This document shows, in pieces, positions 11,645-23,779 of a DNA stretch of 64,000 bases. The position numbers and the translations under genes are program-made. The stretch's first letter is position 1; the number at the start of each line of letters is the position of its first letter. The stretch comes from Meloidogyne chitwoodi (lineage: Eukaryota > Nematoda > Chromadorea > Rhabditida > Meloidogynidae): NCBI GenBank assembly GCA_015183035.1, contig JACZZP010000014.1:1240001-1304000 (forward strand), given 5' to 3'. The notes beneath the pieces were generated by a model. The model was not told where the DNA came from, did not search any database, and saw only the letters and a list, made by a program, of their open reading frames with translations.

Positions 11645-12561
11645 GGTGACCGGAAAATTCCTCTCCAAATTTTCGGAAAATTCCTCTTTAACGGAAAATT
11701 CCTCTCTAAGCAAAATAATCGGAAAATTCCTCTTCGGAAATTCCTCTTTTTAGAGGAAAATTCCTCTCCAAATTAAAAATTATGGTTGTTCTTTAGTATA
11801 TGGGACCCGAACTCGGATCAAGTAACACATATCATTCGATTCCTCTTGTCGAGCTGAGTTCGAATATATAAGAATTTCTTGCAGGAGACAAATACTCACC
11901 GAGTTACAGGTCCCCAAATATCGAAAAACCATAGGGGGGAGTAAGCTCATTTGAGGTGATTATCGCGGATGCACTTCAATTATTTTCACTTAATTAATTA
12001 TTTTGTTGTAATTTGCGCCGTAGAATAACGCATGTATCAAAAGCCAACGAGAGATGGGCTCCCAAATGAAGAAGTCATAAAAAACTCCCAATAGGTCCAA
12101 GTTTGGCGTGTTTTCCAGCAAACTTCGGTCCTTCATAACTTTCTTCAAAATCGTTCAATTTCGACAATTTTGGTCTCATTCGATAGGTTTCGAAGAGTTC
12201 TTTCAAATGAGCTATCATTTGTATAAACGAATTTTTCACACCAAAAAGAGCTTGGTCCCCCCTATGGTTTTTCGAATTTCAGGGACCTGTAACTCGGCTC
12301 AAACATTTTTCCTAGAAATAAAATTTATATATTCGAACTCAGCTCGACAAGAGGAATCGAATGATATGTGTTACTTGATCCGAGTTCGGGTCCCATATAC
12401 TAAAGAACAACCATAATTTTTAATAATTTTTAATTTGGAGAGGAATTTTCCTCTAAAAAGAGGAATTTCCGAAGAGGAATTTTCCGATTATTTTGTTTAA
12501 AGAGGAATTTTCCGTTAAAGAGGAATTTTCCGAAAATTTGAAGAGAAATTTTCCGGTAATC
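11645..12561. mobile_element. Long inverted-repeat DNA element, 917 bp
   Basis: The ends are imperfect inverted repeats: ACCGGAAAATTCCTCTCC (11649 on) against its complement ending at 12557, within a 9-base outer part that matches at 7 positions. A perfect 8-bp TCATAAAA flanks it (11637-11644 and 12562-12569). The arms are about 300 bp, include near-identical stretches (e.g. the CCCGAACTCGGATCAAGTAA area near 11808 and its complement near 12390), and carry 4-6 short direct copies of GGAAAATTCCTCT. An open frame at 12108-12416 lies wholly inside and is a by-product. It sits 0.6 kb downstream of let-7. Superfamily uncertain. Confidence 0.8.
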
Positions 12562-12769
12562 TCATAAAAAGCTAAAAAAATTATATTTAATAAAATTAGG
12601 AATGATTTATTTGAATTTAAATTAATGAAGAAAAGGTCTTATGAAATGATTATTCTCCTAAACTTTTTTCACAAATACATTTGTATAACAATGAATGATA
12701 TTTTAATTCTCTTTTTTTCATTCTTGCCTCTAATCTAAAAATTATTTTAAATTTAATAATTAATTTTTA

Positions 12770-13446
12770 TTACCTAAGAACTTTCTTCATAAAATTATTT
12801 TTATTATTTTCTTCATTTTGATAAACTCCCCAATAAAATTGAGTATATTCTTCATAAAAATTTCTAAGATTTTTTACAATTTCATTAATATTATTTTTAT
12901 TTAAAAATTGAATTTTAAAATCAGCAGTTTTTAAACGTTTTTTTATACATTTATTTATTTTTTTATTTACTTTTTTTGTCATAGTTGTCCAATTGTTACT
13001 TTAAAAATTAAAAAAGAATTATTTAAATTAAGGTAGAGAATTTAATTATTTTTAAAAAATATTTTTACTTTTTTTGAGAACGTTCCCAAAAAAGAATTCC
13101 AATAAAATTAGCCAATACTTCATTTTGTGCAGAATCATTACCTCCTAATTCACAATTTTTAATTAATTTAGGATTATTAATTATTAAATTAAAATTATCT
13201 TCATTACATTTTTTTAAATAATTTATTATTATTTTTATTTTATTTTCAACAAAAGGGAATGAAGAATTAAAACAATATTCAAAAGGAGTTAAATTATTAT
13301 TTTCAATATTATTTAATAAAAGTTTTTTTATTTCTTTATTCCAATCAAATTCTTTAAAAAAAAATAATAATTTTATAAAATTAAAAATTACCAGATGAAT
13401 TTAAAGCAAAAATTAATGAAGAAAAAATAAAAAATAATAATATCAT
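12770..13446 (-). CDS. Small secreted protein of unknown function
   Basis: Three exons (13392-13446, 13069-13351, 12770-12998) splice in frame to 188 residues. The N-terminus MILLFFIFSSLIFALNSS is a clear signal peptide. The mature part has few cysteines (in FEYCFNSS, KKCNEDN, KNCELGG, NKCIKKR), many Asn and Lys, and an aromatic tail (FYEEYTQFYWGVYQNEE). Four cysteines could form two disulfides. I do not recognise the family. Small secreted proteins of this kind are common in parasitic nematodes, but nothing here shows an effector role. It is followed on the same strand by the neuropeptide gene, about 300 bp upstream. Confidence 0.7.
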
Positions 13447-13757
13447 TTTTAATTAATTTCTCAACTCTGAATAAAATAAATTTTAAATAAAATTAAATAA
13501 TATTTTTTGTCCTTTTTAATTAAAAAAATATTTCATTATTTCCTTTAAGTTTTAAAATATTTTATTTTTAATAAAAATTGTGAAATTAATAATTCTTTTA
13601 AAATAAATTCCCAAGATTTATAAAAATAAATTAAAACATAAAAATAATTTTATTCAATTTTAATTAAAATATTTTTTTAAATCAATTATCAAAAATTAAA
13701 TTGTTTCTTTTTTCCAAAATATAATTTTTAAAATTCTTGTCCATTTCTTTTTAATTT

Positions 13758-14103
13758 TTATTTTCTTTTTTCTTCAAAATATTCAGAAGGTGCAGATCTT
13801 TTTCCAAGTGATTGCCCAGCCAAAGAATCAAAATAACGTTTAAATGGTGGTCGTAATGCAAGAATTGGTTGATGCATTGATGGACCAGGTACAAACTGAG
13901 GTGGTCCAGATAAAAGATTAGCAGCCAAAGAAGAATCAGGAATGAAAAAACGCTGAAAAATAAATAAAATAAATAAATAATATTTTTAATTTAAAAATAT
14001 TTATTTATTTTACTGAAGGAAAATCATTTGAATGTCGTCCAGGATATGCAAAACAATTTGTCATTAAAACAAAAAATATTGAGATAATAATTGAATATGA
14101 CAT
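13758..14103 (-). CDS. nlp-3: NLP-3-like neuropeptide precursor
   Basis: Two exons (14014-14103 and 13758-13952) give a 94-residue pre-propeptide. MSYSIIISIFFVLMTNCFA is the signal peptide. The peptide YFDSLAGQSLG is released between dibasic sites (FKR...GKR); the Gly before KR is the usual amidation donor when followed by KR, so the product may be amidated. To my knowledge this peptide is identical to one of the three encoded by C. elegans nlp-3. Here only one copy is present, and the other two (of the type NPFLDS.G) are absent or unrecognisable. The tail ends SAPSEYFEEKRK. Coverage of the family from memory only, but the match of 11 residues between dibasic sites is strong. Confidence 0.85.
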
Positions 14104-16545
14104 TTTGTTGTAGTATTTTATTTAAAATATTTTTTTAAAAAGATTTTACTAAAAAATAAAAATATATTTATTTAAATAAATAAAATATATTAAAATATTT
14201 AAATAAAATTAATGAAAATTCCTATTTTTAAAAAGACTATTTATATAAATTAGAAAAAGGGCACAGATTGTTGCCTTAAATTATTTTTATTTATTTTATT
14301 TTTATTTATTCAAAAATAAAACAATTTTTGGCCAAAATTGGAAATAAAGGAAATTAAAATTAAATTTTATTTGCACATAAAAAATAAAAATAATATTACT
14401 AAAAAATATTGTAAATAATTAAAAAAATATATTTTAGATAAAATATAATTATTTAAATTAAGCAGAGTATTGTTGTTGTTGTTGATAAAATAAATAAACA
14501 TCTTTTAAAAAAAAACAAGAAAATTGACTTAGTAAAGGGAATTTTATTTATTTATTTATTTATTCCTAATATATTTATTTTAAAAAATAAATTAAAAAAA
14601 AGTCTCTCTCCTTTAATATTGGAATTATTTTAAAGTTTAAGGGGTTATATAATAAACAATTTATTTAAAATTGAACAAATAAATTAAATTAGAAAATAAA
14701 ATTTGGGAGAAAAAAAGGTAATTTAATTAAACCTTTGGAATATTAAATTATTTTTATTAAATAAAAATTTATTTTTTAAATTCTTAAAAATGCGGATTTA
14801 TAATTTGCGGAAATAAAATTAATTAAAAAAAGAAATAAAATAATTTATTTAATTTTTTTAATTAATATTTTGAATATATTTTTTAAAAATAAAACCAATT
14901 TATTTAAATAAATATTTTTTTATTTTTTCTTAAAAACTTTTAAAAATTATCTCAGAAAAGATTTTCTAAAATTTTTTTGATTATTTTAAAATATTTAAAT
15001 ATTTTTTAAATTTATCCGCAAATTTAAATAAAATAAATCTATAAAAATATTAAATGAAATTAATTATATTAAATTAATAATATTTAAAAAACGTAAATAA
15101 AATAATTTTATTTTTTAATTAAATAAATAAATACACACCCAACAAATTAATAAAATAAATAAATTATTATTTATTTTTAAATTTAATTTATCATTTTACG
15201 CACAAATTATGTGTAAGATAATTAATAATAAAAATTTAAAAAATTACTGTAAATTATTTTAATATAAAATTAATTTAAAAATAATAAAGAATTTAATGTT
15301 TTATTAAAAAATAAGTATAATTAAATTTTTTTTTAATATTTTACTTATTTATTTTTAAATTAATTACTCCTAAAATTTGAAAAATTTTTTTTAATTATTT
15401 GACAATTTTTAAATTCTAATATAATAATTTTAAATAAAAGTTTTAATTTTTATTTTCAGATTTAAAAAATAAATAGTAATATTCTTTTGTTTTGTCAAAA
15501 ATGTTTTTAAAAATAACAAAAAAATATTATAAATTTAAAATTCAAAAAACTAATTATTATATTATTTTTGTTTCTCTTTATTATTTTTTTTAATAAAAAA
15601 TAAATTATTTAATATTTATAGGTTAATATTTAAATAAAAATTAAATATTTTTGAATAAATAAATATTTACTTTTAAAAAATAAAGTAAATAAACAATTTT
15701 AAATAAAAAAACAAATAAAATATTAAAAAAAAAATTATTTTAATATTTTCTAAAATTTTAAATTTGGTAAGTGTCGAAAAAAATTAAAAATTTTGATAAA
15801 ATTATAACAAAATATTTAAAAAAATAATATATGTACAATGTCTTCATTTAAATAAAGTTAACTTTCTTTTTTTTAATTATTATTTTTAAAAATATTTAAT
15901 TTATATAAAAGTTGTAATTTCTTTTCTTTTCTTCTCCTACAATATATATATTTAAATCCAATCTTTTAAAAATAAATCCAATCCAAAAACGGTTCGTTGC
16001 TTTTTAGATTGAAAAAAAAATAAAATATATTTATTAAGAGAAGAGAAAATCATTTAAAATAAAAAAGAAAAGGGATATAATTATTTCTTCTTCTACCAAA
16101 AAGTCCTTGGCAGAGATTTTAGTAGAAAATAATAATAATAATAAAATTAAAGGTATAATAAAATATTTTATATATTTTTTTAAATAAAATTCCTAAATAT
16201 TTTATTTAATATTTTTTTAATTTTAGAAAAATAAATAAAATTATTATTAAATTATATTTATTTATTCTAATAATTTATAATAAATTTTAAATAATTTAAA
16301 AATTAAAAATAAATTCTCTAAATCCTTTTTTAAAATAAAATTTATTATTTTTTCTAATTTATTTAAATATTTTTCTTTTAACAAAAAATAAGGATTGGTT
16401 AATAATAATAATATTTATTTAATAAAAAAGGGTTAAACAGAAAAATAAATTAAAATAATAATAGATAGGTATTATTTTTAATTTTATTTATATTTATTTT
16501 TTTGCTACTAAATTATTTGCAGATTTTATAAAAATATTAAAAAAA
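14104..16545. other. Extremely AT-rich intergenic DNA
   Basis: About 2.4 kb of mostly A, T and short TTTA/AAATAA runs between the divergent neuropeptide and FGF-like genes. I see no coding series, RNA gene or clear repeat unit. Confidence 0.6.
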
Positions 16546-17904
16546 ATGTTAAATAATAATTTATTATTAAATAATAATAAATGTAGAAGAAGGTTAGTTT
16601 TTTTAATTAATTTATTTAAATTTAATTATTATTATTTTTAAGGTATTATTTTATTATTTTTTTAATTTTATTTATTTTCTTTCCAAATTTATATTTAAAT
16701 CAATTATTAAATAAAAATAATACAAAAATATTTAATTTTATTGTTATTGCTACAATTCATCAAAATATTGAACAAAAACAAAAGATTAATCAAATAAATG
16801 AAAATGAATTAATTAAAAAGTAAAATATTATTAAATTATTTAATAATATTTTGTTAAATTAATAAACAATTTAAAATAGACTCAAAATTATTATATTTAT
16901 TATTTTTTTAAATATTCATATCTAAGTTTGATTAATTCTTTCTTAATATAAAATAATATTTTAGTATTTTCTCTCTTTAAATTATTTTAAATAAATTTAA
17001 TTATAATTAAATAATATTATTTTAAGAATATCAATATTAGAAGATAATAATAATAATAATAAAATAATATTAAATAATAAAAAAATTAAAAAAAGAAGTC
17101 AAATAATTATTAAAAAAAGAAGAAAAGAAGCTAAATTAAAATGGGAAAATAAAATAATTAAAAAATTAAAAAAAAATTCTGAAAAATCAGAAGAAAAAGA
17201 AAATAATAAAATAATTGTTTGGCGTTTATTTAATTTATGTAGTAATTCTTTTATTAAAATTAAAAGAAATAATGTTTTTGCAAAAAATGAAGATAATAAT
17301 AATGAATATTTAAATAGTAAATTAATTTATTTTTAATTTTTAAATTTTTAATTAGCTTATTTTTTACCTGAATCAATTAATATGACCAAAGATTGGTCAA
17401 AAAAAGGACAATTTAATTTAAAACATTTTATTAGTGGAAAATATCTTTGTTTTGGTAAAAAGAAAGGTCTTCATATTAAGGTTAGATTTAGTTAATTCAT
17501 TTTAATATTTTTTTTAAATTATTTATTTTATTAAAAATTAATTAATAATATTTTTTATTTTATTAAATTTACTGATACCTTTAAAAATAAATAATTTAAA
17601 TTTTTAGTCAAATATTTCTTCAAAAAATGAACATTTTTGTTATTTTCAAGAAAAATTAACAACAAATGGATATTCATATTTTAATTCTTTTTATTTAAAT
17701 AATCGTTCAATTGGATTTTCTCCTTTAGGAAATCCAATAACTAAAAAATTAAAAAATAATTTTAAAAAAAGATATTTTCTTTTTACAAAATTAATTATTA
17801 AATTAAATAATAAAGAAGAAGAAAAAGAAGAAGAAGGAAATAAACAAAAACAATTAAAAGAAACTATGAGAAAAGCTTTTCTAGATAAAATTGAAATTAA
17901 ATAA
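16546..17904 (+). CDS. Fibroblast growth factor-like secreted ligand
   Basis: Five exons (16546-16592, 16643-16819, 17027-17316, 17356-17480, 17608-17904) give 311 residues. After a basic start (NNNKCRRR) comes a hydrophobic segment YYFIIFLILFIFFP, a signal or signal-anchor. A Lys-rich linker leads to an FGF-like beta-trefoil: FISGKYLCFGKKKGLHIK resembles the V.GRYLAMN..G.LY strand, HFCYFQEKLTTNGYSYFNS matches C.F.E.L..N.YN.Y.S, and SIGFSPLGNP matches WYVGL...G.P. C. elegans has two FGFs, EGL-17 and LET-756; I cannot tell which is the orthologue. Codon use is strongly A/T at third positions. FGFs signal through EGL-15-type receptors. Confidence 0.7.
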
Positions 17905-18300
17905 TTTAAAATTAATTTAAATAATTTAAAATATTTATTATTAAAAATAATAATAATTTTTTAGACAAAAATACTTAATAGATTTTTTGATAAAACAAAT
18001 TCTCAGTTTTTAATTAATTATTTATTAAATAATAAATAAATTTATTTAATTAAATAATTTAAAAATAAATAAACTAAATATTCTCAAATAATTATTTATT
18101 TATTTATTTATTTTTTTTTGATTGTTTCAATCACTTTTAAATATTTCTTTTTATTTTCCATGAGAAAAATAATAATAATATTTTTTAAAGAAACGGCTGT
18201 TTTTCTCTTTAAAAAAAACAAAAACATTTGTTTTATTATTTTTCATTTCTTTTAATAAAAATAAATAAATAAAATAATTATATTAAATAAAATAAATAAA

Positions 18301-19779
18301 ATGTTTATTATTAAATTTGGTTCAAGTTTTGAATTATCTTTTCGTCGTTCATTATTTTCTTTAATTCTTTTAATTATTTATTTAATTATTTCTACAATTT
18401 TAATTTCTTTAATTGGACAAATTGAAATTTTAAAAAATAGAAATTATTTAAAAAATAATTTAAATAATAATTTAAATAATAAAGAAAAATATTTAGAATT
18501 TGAAAGAAATGAATTAATTAATACATTATGGGCTGATTCTTTAGCTGTTAGAAAAGGTTAATTAAAATTAAATTAAATTAATTTAAATATTAATTTTATA
18601 TAGAATCTGATTGGAAACAATTAGCAAATTCAAAATTAGATTTTTATGAAAAAATAATTTTATCTTCAAAAATATCAAATAATTATTGTGAAAATAATTT
18701 AATTTCAACAACACACAATTGGGATTTTATTTCTTCTCTTCGTTCTTTATTTTTAATTATAAGCACTGTTGGTTAGTAAATTTAAAATAATTAATTTATT
18801 TATTTAAATAATTAAAAAAGGAGAATCTTCTTCAACACAAAAACAATTTAATGGAATATTTATTAAATTATTTACAATAATTATTTTATTAATTGGAATT
18901 CCTTTATTATTAATTTATTTAGAAAATTCAATTAAAACAATTTTTGCATTTTGTGAAGATAATTTTGAAAAACCAAATTTAGTAATTATTTTAATTTATT
19001 TTTGGACAATTTTAATTATAACTTTAATTATTTTTTTAAATGAAGAAGAAAAAGAAAAGGTTAAAATTAAATTAATTAAATTTAAATAAATTAATTTTAA
19101 TTTTTTAAGAATTCTTTTTTTGATTTATTCTTTTTATTTTTTATTTTATCATTTAAAATATTTGGAAATTTAAATTTTAATAAAATTTCTATTTGGTTAT
19201 TTTTACCTTTATTTTTAATTATTTTTTCTTTAAATGGATGTCTTTTAAAATATTTAATTAAATTAATTAATAATTTAATTGCTCCACATGAATTTGATTT
19301 TGCTAATGGATTTTATGGTAAAATAGAAAGAGCAGTTAGTGGAGTTGATATACAAATTGAAGAAATTAATAATAATGAGGTTATTTATTTTTTAAAATTA
19401 AATTATTTAAAGTTAAAATATTAAATATTTGGTAACTTTAATTAATTTAAATAATATTTTTTAAATTTAAAATTAATTATCTATTTATTTATTTAATTAA
19501 TTTATAATCTTTTTTCCCCAAATTCACTCCAATATTAAATTTATCTCTTAATAATTAAAAATATAATTTTATTTTAAGGATTCTAATTTTAAACAAAAAA
19601 TAGAAAATAATCAAAATTCTGAAGAAAATAAATCTTCTCCTCATTTTAGTATTGAAGGAGAAGAAGAAATTAATAATTCAAATAATTCAACTACTAATCA
19701 AATATTTTCTGAAATTTTACGTAGAAAAAGTATTTCAACAATTGCTGAAGAAGAAGGAGAATTACCTAATAGTCCTTAA
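18301..19779 (+). CDS. Two-pore (K2P/TWK)-like membrane protein with degenerate pores
   Basis: Five exons (18301-18556, 18604-18771, 18821-19059, 19110-19379, 19579-19779) give 377 residues. Layout: M1 (SLFSLILLIIYLIISTIL), an outer loop, a pore-like segment starting WDFISSLRSLFLIISTVG, M2 (LFTIIILLIGIPLLLIYLE), M3 (VIILIYFWTILIITLIIFL), a second pore-like segment (SFFDLFFLFFILSFKIFGNL), M4 and an acidic tail. The LLIGIPL...L in M2 is a hallmark of K2P channels. The potassium filter T(I/V)GYG reads TVGES in the first pore, and the second has no TIGFG at all (SFKIFGN). Family assignment rests on topology plus these motifs. The protein may not conduct potassium. Confidence 0.65.
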
Positions 19780-20044
19780 TTAATTAAATATATTTTTTAA
19801 TAAAAAGAAAAAATATTATTTTAATTTTATGACCATTTTGTCGTAAAGTTTAGTATTTACTAGTGTTAAGATTAAAAAAGGAATTAAATTTATAATTCTA
19901 ATTTTTTAAAAGAAAATAAAGGATAACATTTAAAATATTTATTTAAAATAAAAAAGTAATTTTAAATGATAAATAAATTTAAAAAACATTTTTTAAAGAT
20001 AATTTTTCTTTATTGTAATTAAATAAAATTAATTTAATAATTCT

Positions 20045-21682
20045 TTAAGTATTTTTTAAATAATTTTTAACAAAATTATTATTGCAATGTTTATCATTCC
20101 AAAATTTATTTAAATTAATTTCAAGTTTTGTTTTTTGATTAAAATGTTTTGTAGCTAATTCACAGATGTTACAAATTGGAGAATTGTTAATTCCAAAATG
20201 TTTTTTTGTATATAATTTTGTCCATTCAAAATGTCTTTAAATTAAATTAATTAAAATTAATTAAATTAAAATTACTTTAAATATTTATTTTTATTATTTT
20301 TTAATTCTTTTAAATATTTAACCAATTCATTTACTGATTTAAAATCATCTAAAGCAATAAATGCATTTGAGGGAATATCCATTCCTACAAATACTGAACG
20401 AGATAAAACTATTGGAATACAAAGTTCTCTTAATGAATTCCAAAATTTTTCAGTTACATAATTTGGACAAACTGAATTTTCAAATGCCAAATAAAATAAA
20501 TGTTCTTCTAAAATTGTTAAATTAATTTAAATATATTAATAATTTAAATATTTATTTGGGATTAACCCAGAAGATCGAATAAAACAATTTGTGAACTTGC
20601 CAGTTCGGTCAAGTAATAAAACACTCCTTGTAGGTCCAAGTTTGAATGTATCCAAATTGTTTTAAGAGATTTGACCGAACTGGCAAGTTCACAAATTGTT
20701 TTATTCGATCTTCGATCTTTTGTGTAATCGATCTTTAGTGTCTCGATCTTCTGGTGTGGACCCATTTATTTTCTCTCTCTTACCTAATCCTTTTTTATAT
20801 ATTTTATCATCATCATAATTACCGCCAAAACAACCTCCAATAATAGTTACTGGTATTAAATCATTAATTAATTTTGTAATAATATCTCTATCAGATTCAG
20901 CATTGCAATGATGTACTGCTTGAAATACAAATTTTGTTTTCTTTTTTATCTTTTCCAAAAACTAAAATTATAATTAAATATTTTAAAATAATTAAAAATA
21001 TTTATTTAAACTTCATTTTTATTCCAAATATCTTCTTTTGGTGTATTTGATGTAATTCTTGTTAAAGCATCATTTGGCATAAATACTGAAGAATCTACTC
21101 TATAATTAGCTGAACTATTAAAAAATAAATTATTCATTAATTTATTATTATAATGATGAATTGTATTTGATGTTGATTCCATTGTATATAACATATAATT
21201 TTGATCTTTTTTTCTATTTTTTGGATATCCAAACATTGGACATTCTTCATGTAATCTAAATATTATTGTTGAAGCATTTATTTCACTATAAATTAAAAAA
21301 TTATAATTTTATTAAAATTAAATAAATAAATAACTCTTTTCTAAATTAATTATAATTTAATTAAAATAAAATAAAATACAATTTTCTATTTTTTGTAAAA
21401 TTACAAATATATTGACATTTAAAATTTTTAGATAAATCTGGATAGCCAGGAAATCCTCTGTCTAATTCTTCTTCCAATTCATTAGTATCAATACATTGAC
21501 TATTCCAAATTAATATTGGAGGGGGTATTTTATATTTAATTATCTAATAAATAAATTAATTAATTATAATTTAATTAAACCTCTTTAAAAATAAATTGTG
21601 ATTTTAATTTTAGAAAATTAGAATAAAATAAAAAAGTTAATAATATTAATATTAAAATTGGAAATAATTTTAAAAATATCAT
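20045..21682 (-). CDS. Alpha-(1,3)-fucosyltransferase, GT10 family
   Basis: Six exons (21581-21682, 21380-21543, 21012-21285, 20784-20961, 20276-20507, 20045-20234) give 379 residues in frame. It is a type II Golgi enzyme: short N-terminus, membrane anchor LFPILILILLTFLFY, then the catalytic domain. The GDP-fucose-binding core is plain: LAFENSVCPNYVTEKFWNSL, then IPIVLSRSVF and the HFEWTK block. N-terminal features include INASTIIFRLHEECPMFGYP and the ESTSN region typical of this family. It adds fucose to N-glycans or related glycans. A 206-bp palindromic MITE sits inside the fourth intron (20508-20783); removing it leaves a 70-nt intron of normal size. C-terminal Cys-x-x-Cys (CNIC) is typical. 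Confidence 0.88.
20558..20763. mobile_element. 206-bp palindromic MITE in the fucosyltransferase intron
   Basis: Ends: GGGATTAACCCAGAAGATCG (20558 on) and the matching complement CGATCTTCTGGTGTGGACCC ending at 20763. Inner arms carry AAAACAATTTGTGAACTTGC and its exact complement near 20683. ATTTATTT flanks both sides (8 bp), although this is low-complexity sequence. The GGG...CCC ends and length resemble the 203-bp element at 30721, and the AACCC(A/G)AAGATCG end resembles a piece at 1298-1311. Confidence 0.7.
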
Positions 21683-22141
21683 TTTATTAAAGAATAACCA
21701 AAAAATATTTTATTTTTAACAAATAAAAATAAATAAAATATTTTTATTTACATAAATTTTTATTTTTTATTAAAAATAAATATAAAAATATAATTTTAAA
21801 ATTAAAAGCAAAAAATGACATGTTTTTAATTTATTTAAAAATAAAATAAAAATATTTTTAATTTTTTTTAAATTTTATAATGTTGCATAAAAATTAAAAA
21901 AAAATTATTTACTTTTTTATTTACTTAATTAATTAATTATTAAAAAAAATATTTATTTATTCTTTTATTTTCACTTTAAAATATTTTTATTTAAAAAATA
22001 TTTATAATTATTTTAAAAAATATTATTAGAATTGCAAAAGAGTTTTACCCTCAAAAATAGCCAATAAATATATCTCCAGTCAGTTGTTTATTTTATATAA
22101 TAATATCATTTGTTTATTTTTCTCATTTTTACCAAATAAAA

Positions 22142-22906
22142 ATGTTAAAAATTAATTTAATTATTTTTTTAATTTTAATAATATTTAATTTTAATTTAAT
22201 AATTAATGAAGAAAATAATTATTTATTTAATCCAATTATTTATAAAAATTGTAGTAAGTAAATATTATTTAAATATATTTATTTATTTATTTAAAAAAAG
22301 AATCTAATTTTGAAATAATATTTGTTGGAATAACAGAATGTTATAATAATAGTCGTTGTGAATTTAAACGAGGAAAAGAATATTCTCTTCAAATTATTTT
22401 TAAATCAAATAAAAATGTTGATAATTTAAAAACTTTGGTTTGGGTAAATTTATTTTATTTATTTTTTAAATTTAAAGAATATTTTTAAAATTAATTGTTA
22501 TCTTTTAAATTAAGGCTCATTTAGGAGATTCTCACAGTGCTTTAACTCGTTTTCATATAGATAATGGTTTTATTTTTTATTTTAATTTAAAATATATTTT
22601 TTAAAGAAAATGCATGTATTGAAAATAATATAACTTGTCCATTAATACAAAATAAAATATATTTTTATAAACAAACTGTAAGTATTTAATTTAATTTATT
22701 TATTTTTAATTTAATTTTTTAGTTATTTATTTTACCTGAATATCCAATAGTTGATTTACAGGTTTATTTTTTTAAATAATTTAATTTATAATCTGATATT
22801 TTAGGTAAATTGGTTATTAATAAATAAAGATGAAGAGATAAACTCTAAAGGAATTCCAAAAAATCGTGATGTTTGTATTAAATTTTTAGCAAAAGTAAAA
22901 GAATAA
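22142..22906 (+). CDS. Secreted ML-domain (NPC2-like) lipid-binding protein
   Basis: Six exons (22142-22253, 22301-22443, 22515-22566, 22607-22677, 22723-22761, 22805-22906) give 172 residues. MLKINLIIFLILIIFNFNL is a signal peptide. The cysteine pattern fits the MD-2-related lipid-recognition (ML) fold: YKNC, then ITECYNNSRCEFKRGK (the C....C.L.RG signature), ENACIENNITCPL, PEYPIVDLQVNWLL (the YP......W.L strand) and DVCIKF at the end. Proteins of this fold bind sterols or other lipids in the endosome or outside the cell. Which lipid is bound cannot be read from the sequence. Confidence 0.8.
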
Positions 22907-23779
22907 TTAATTAAATTAAAATAATACAATAAATATATCTTCTGTTTATTCTCATAACTAAATTCAAATAAAAATACACAAAAATGAATGTTCTGATACG
23001 TATAAAATAATGTATTTATTTCCTAATAATAATTAAAGTTAAATTCTTCTTCTAAAATTAAAATACAAAAATAAATGATTGTTATGTTTTCTTTTATAAA
23101 ATAAAATAACTGTGATTATCTAAAAAAAGATAAAGAAAATAAATATATATTTTGTGTCTTTTTTCAAAGGAAAAAAAACTTTTAAACTAATTAAACTCTT
23201 CTTTTAATGTTCAAGACTTTTAAAAATTAAAAAATTAATTTTATTTTTTAATATAAAAATAATTCTCTTTTTATTTATATTTTTACTATAAAGTCTTGAT
23301 TCATTTTTAAATTTATAATAATAAAAAATTGTACTGATACGAGAAGAAAAAAAGAAAAAAAGCTAAAAAAATATGAGGAATAAGTTTTAAAAGCAAGAAA
23401 GGCGCATATATAAAATACTGGGCTAGGATAGAGACTGCTATAGAAAATAAAAACTAAAGCAATAATTGTTATAATATTTAATTTTATTGAATAAATAAAA
23501 TTTAAATCTAATTATTACGTGAGAATTGTTTTCAATAAAAAAAACATTTATTTTATTTGATTCCTTTCTTTATTTAAAAAAATAAGAAAAATCAAATAAT
23601 AAATGTTTTTTTCTTTTCTTTTCTCATTACTTTTCAATTACAACACGTAAATATATATAAATATAAATTCAAAAATTTAAATGAAAAAAAAGTGGCTTAT
23701 TAGCCATAAAAAATAAATATATAAAATTATATAACTTCTATTGTGCAAAAATGTTCTAAAACCTCTTTTAAAATTTGTT
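22907..23779. other. AT-rich spacer
   Basis: Convergent 3' ends of the ML gene (+) and the Q/N-rich gene (-). No gene or repeat of note is visible. Confidence 0.5.

Noticed and set aside
12108..12416. 102-residue frame inside the 11645-12561 element
   Set aside because: It mirrors the inverted arm; no transposase motif was seen.
20562..20765. Open frame overlapping the palindrome in the fucosyltransferase intron
   Set aside because: It arises from the MITE; the true gene splices over it.
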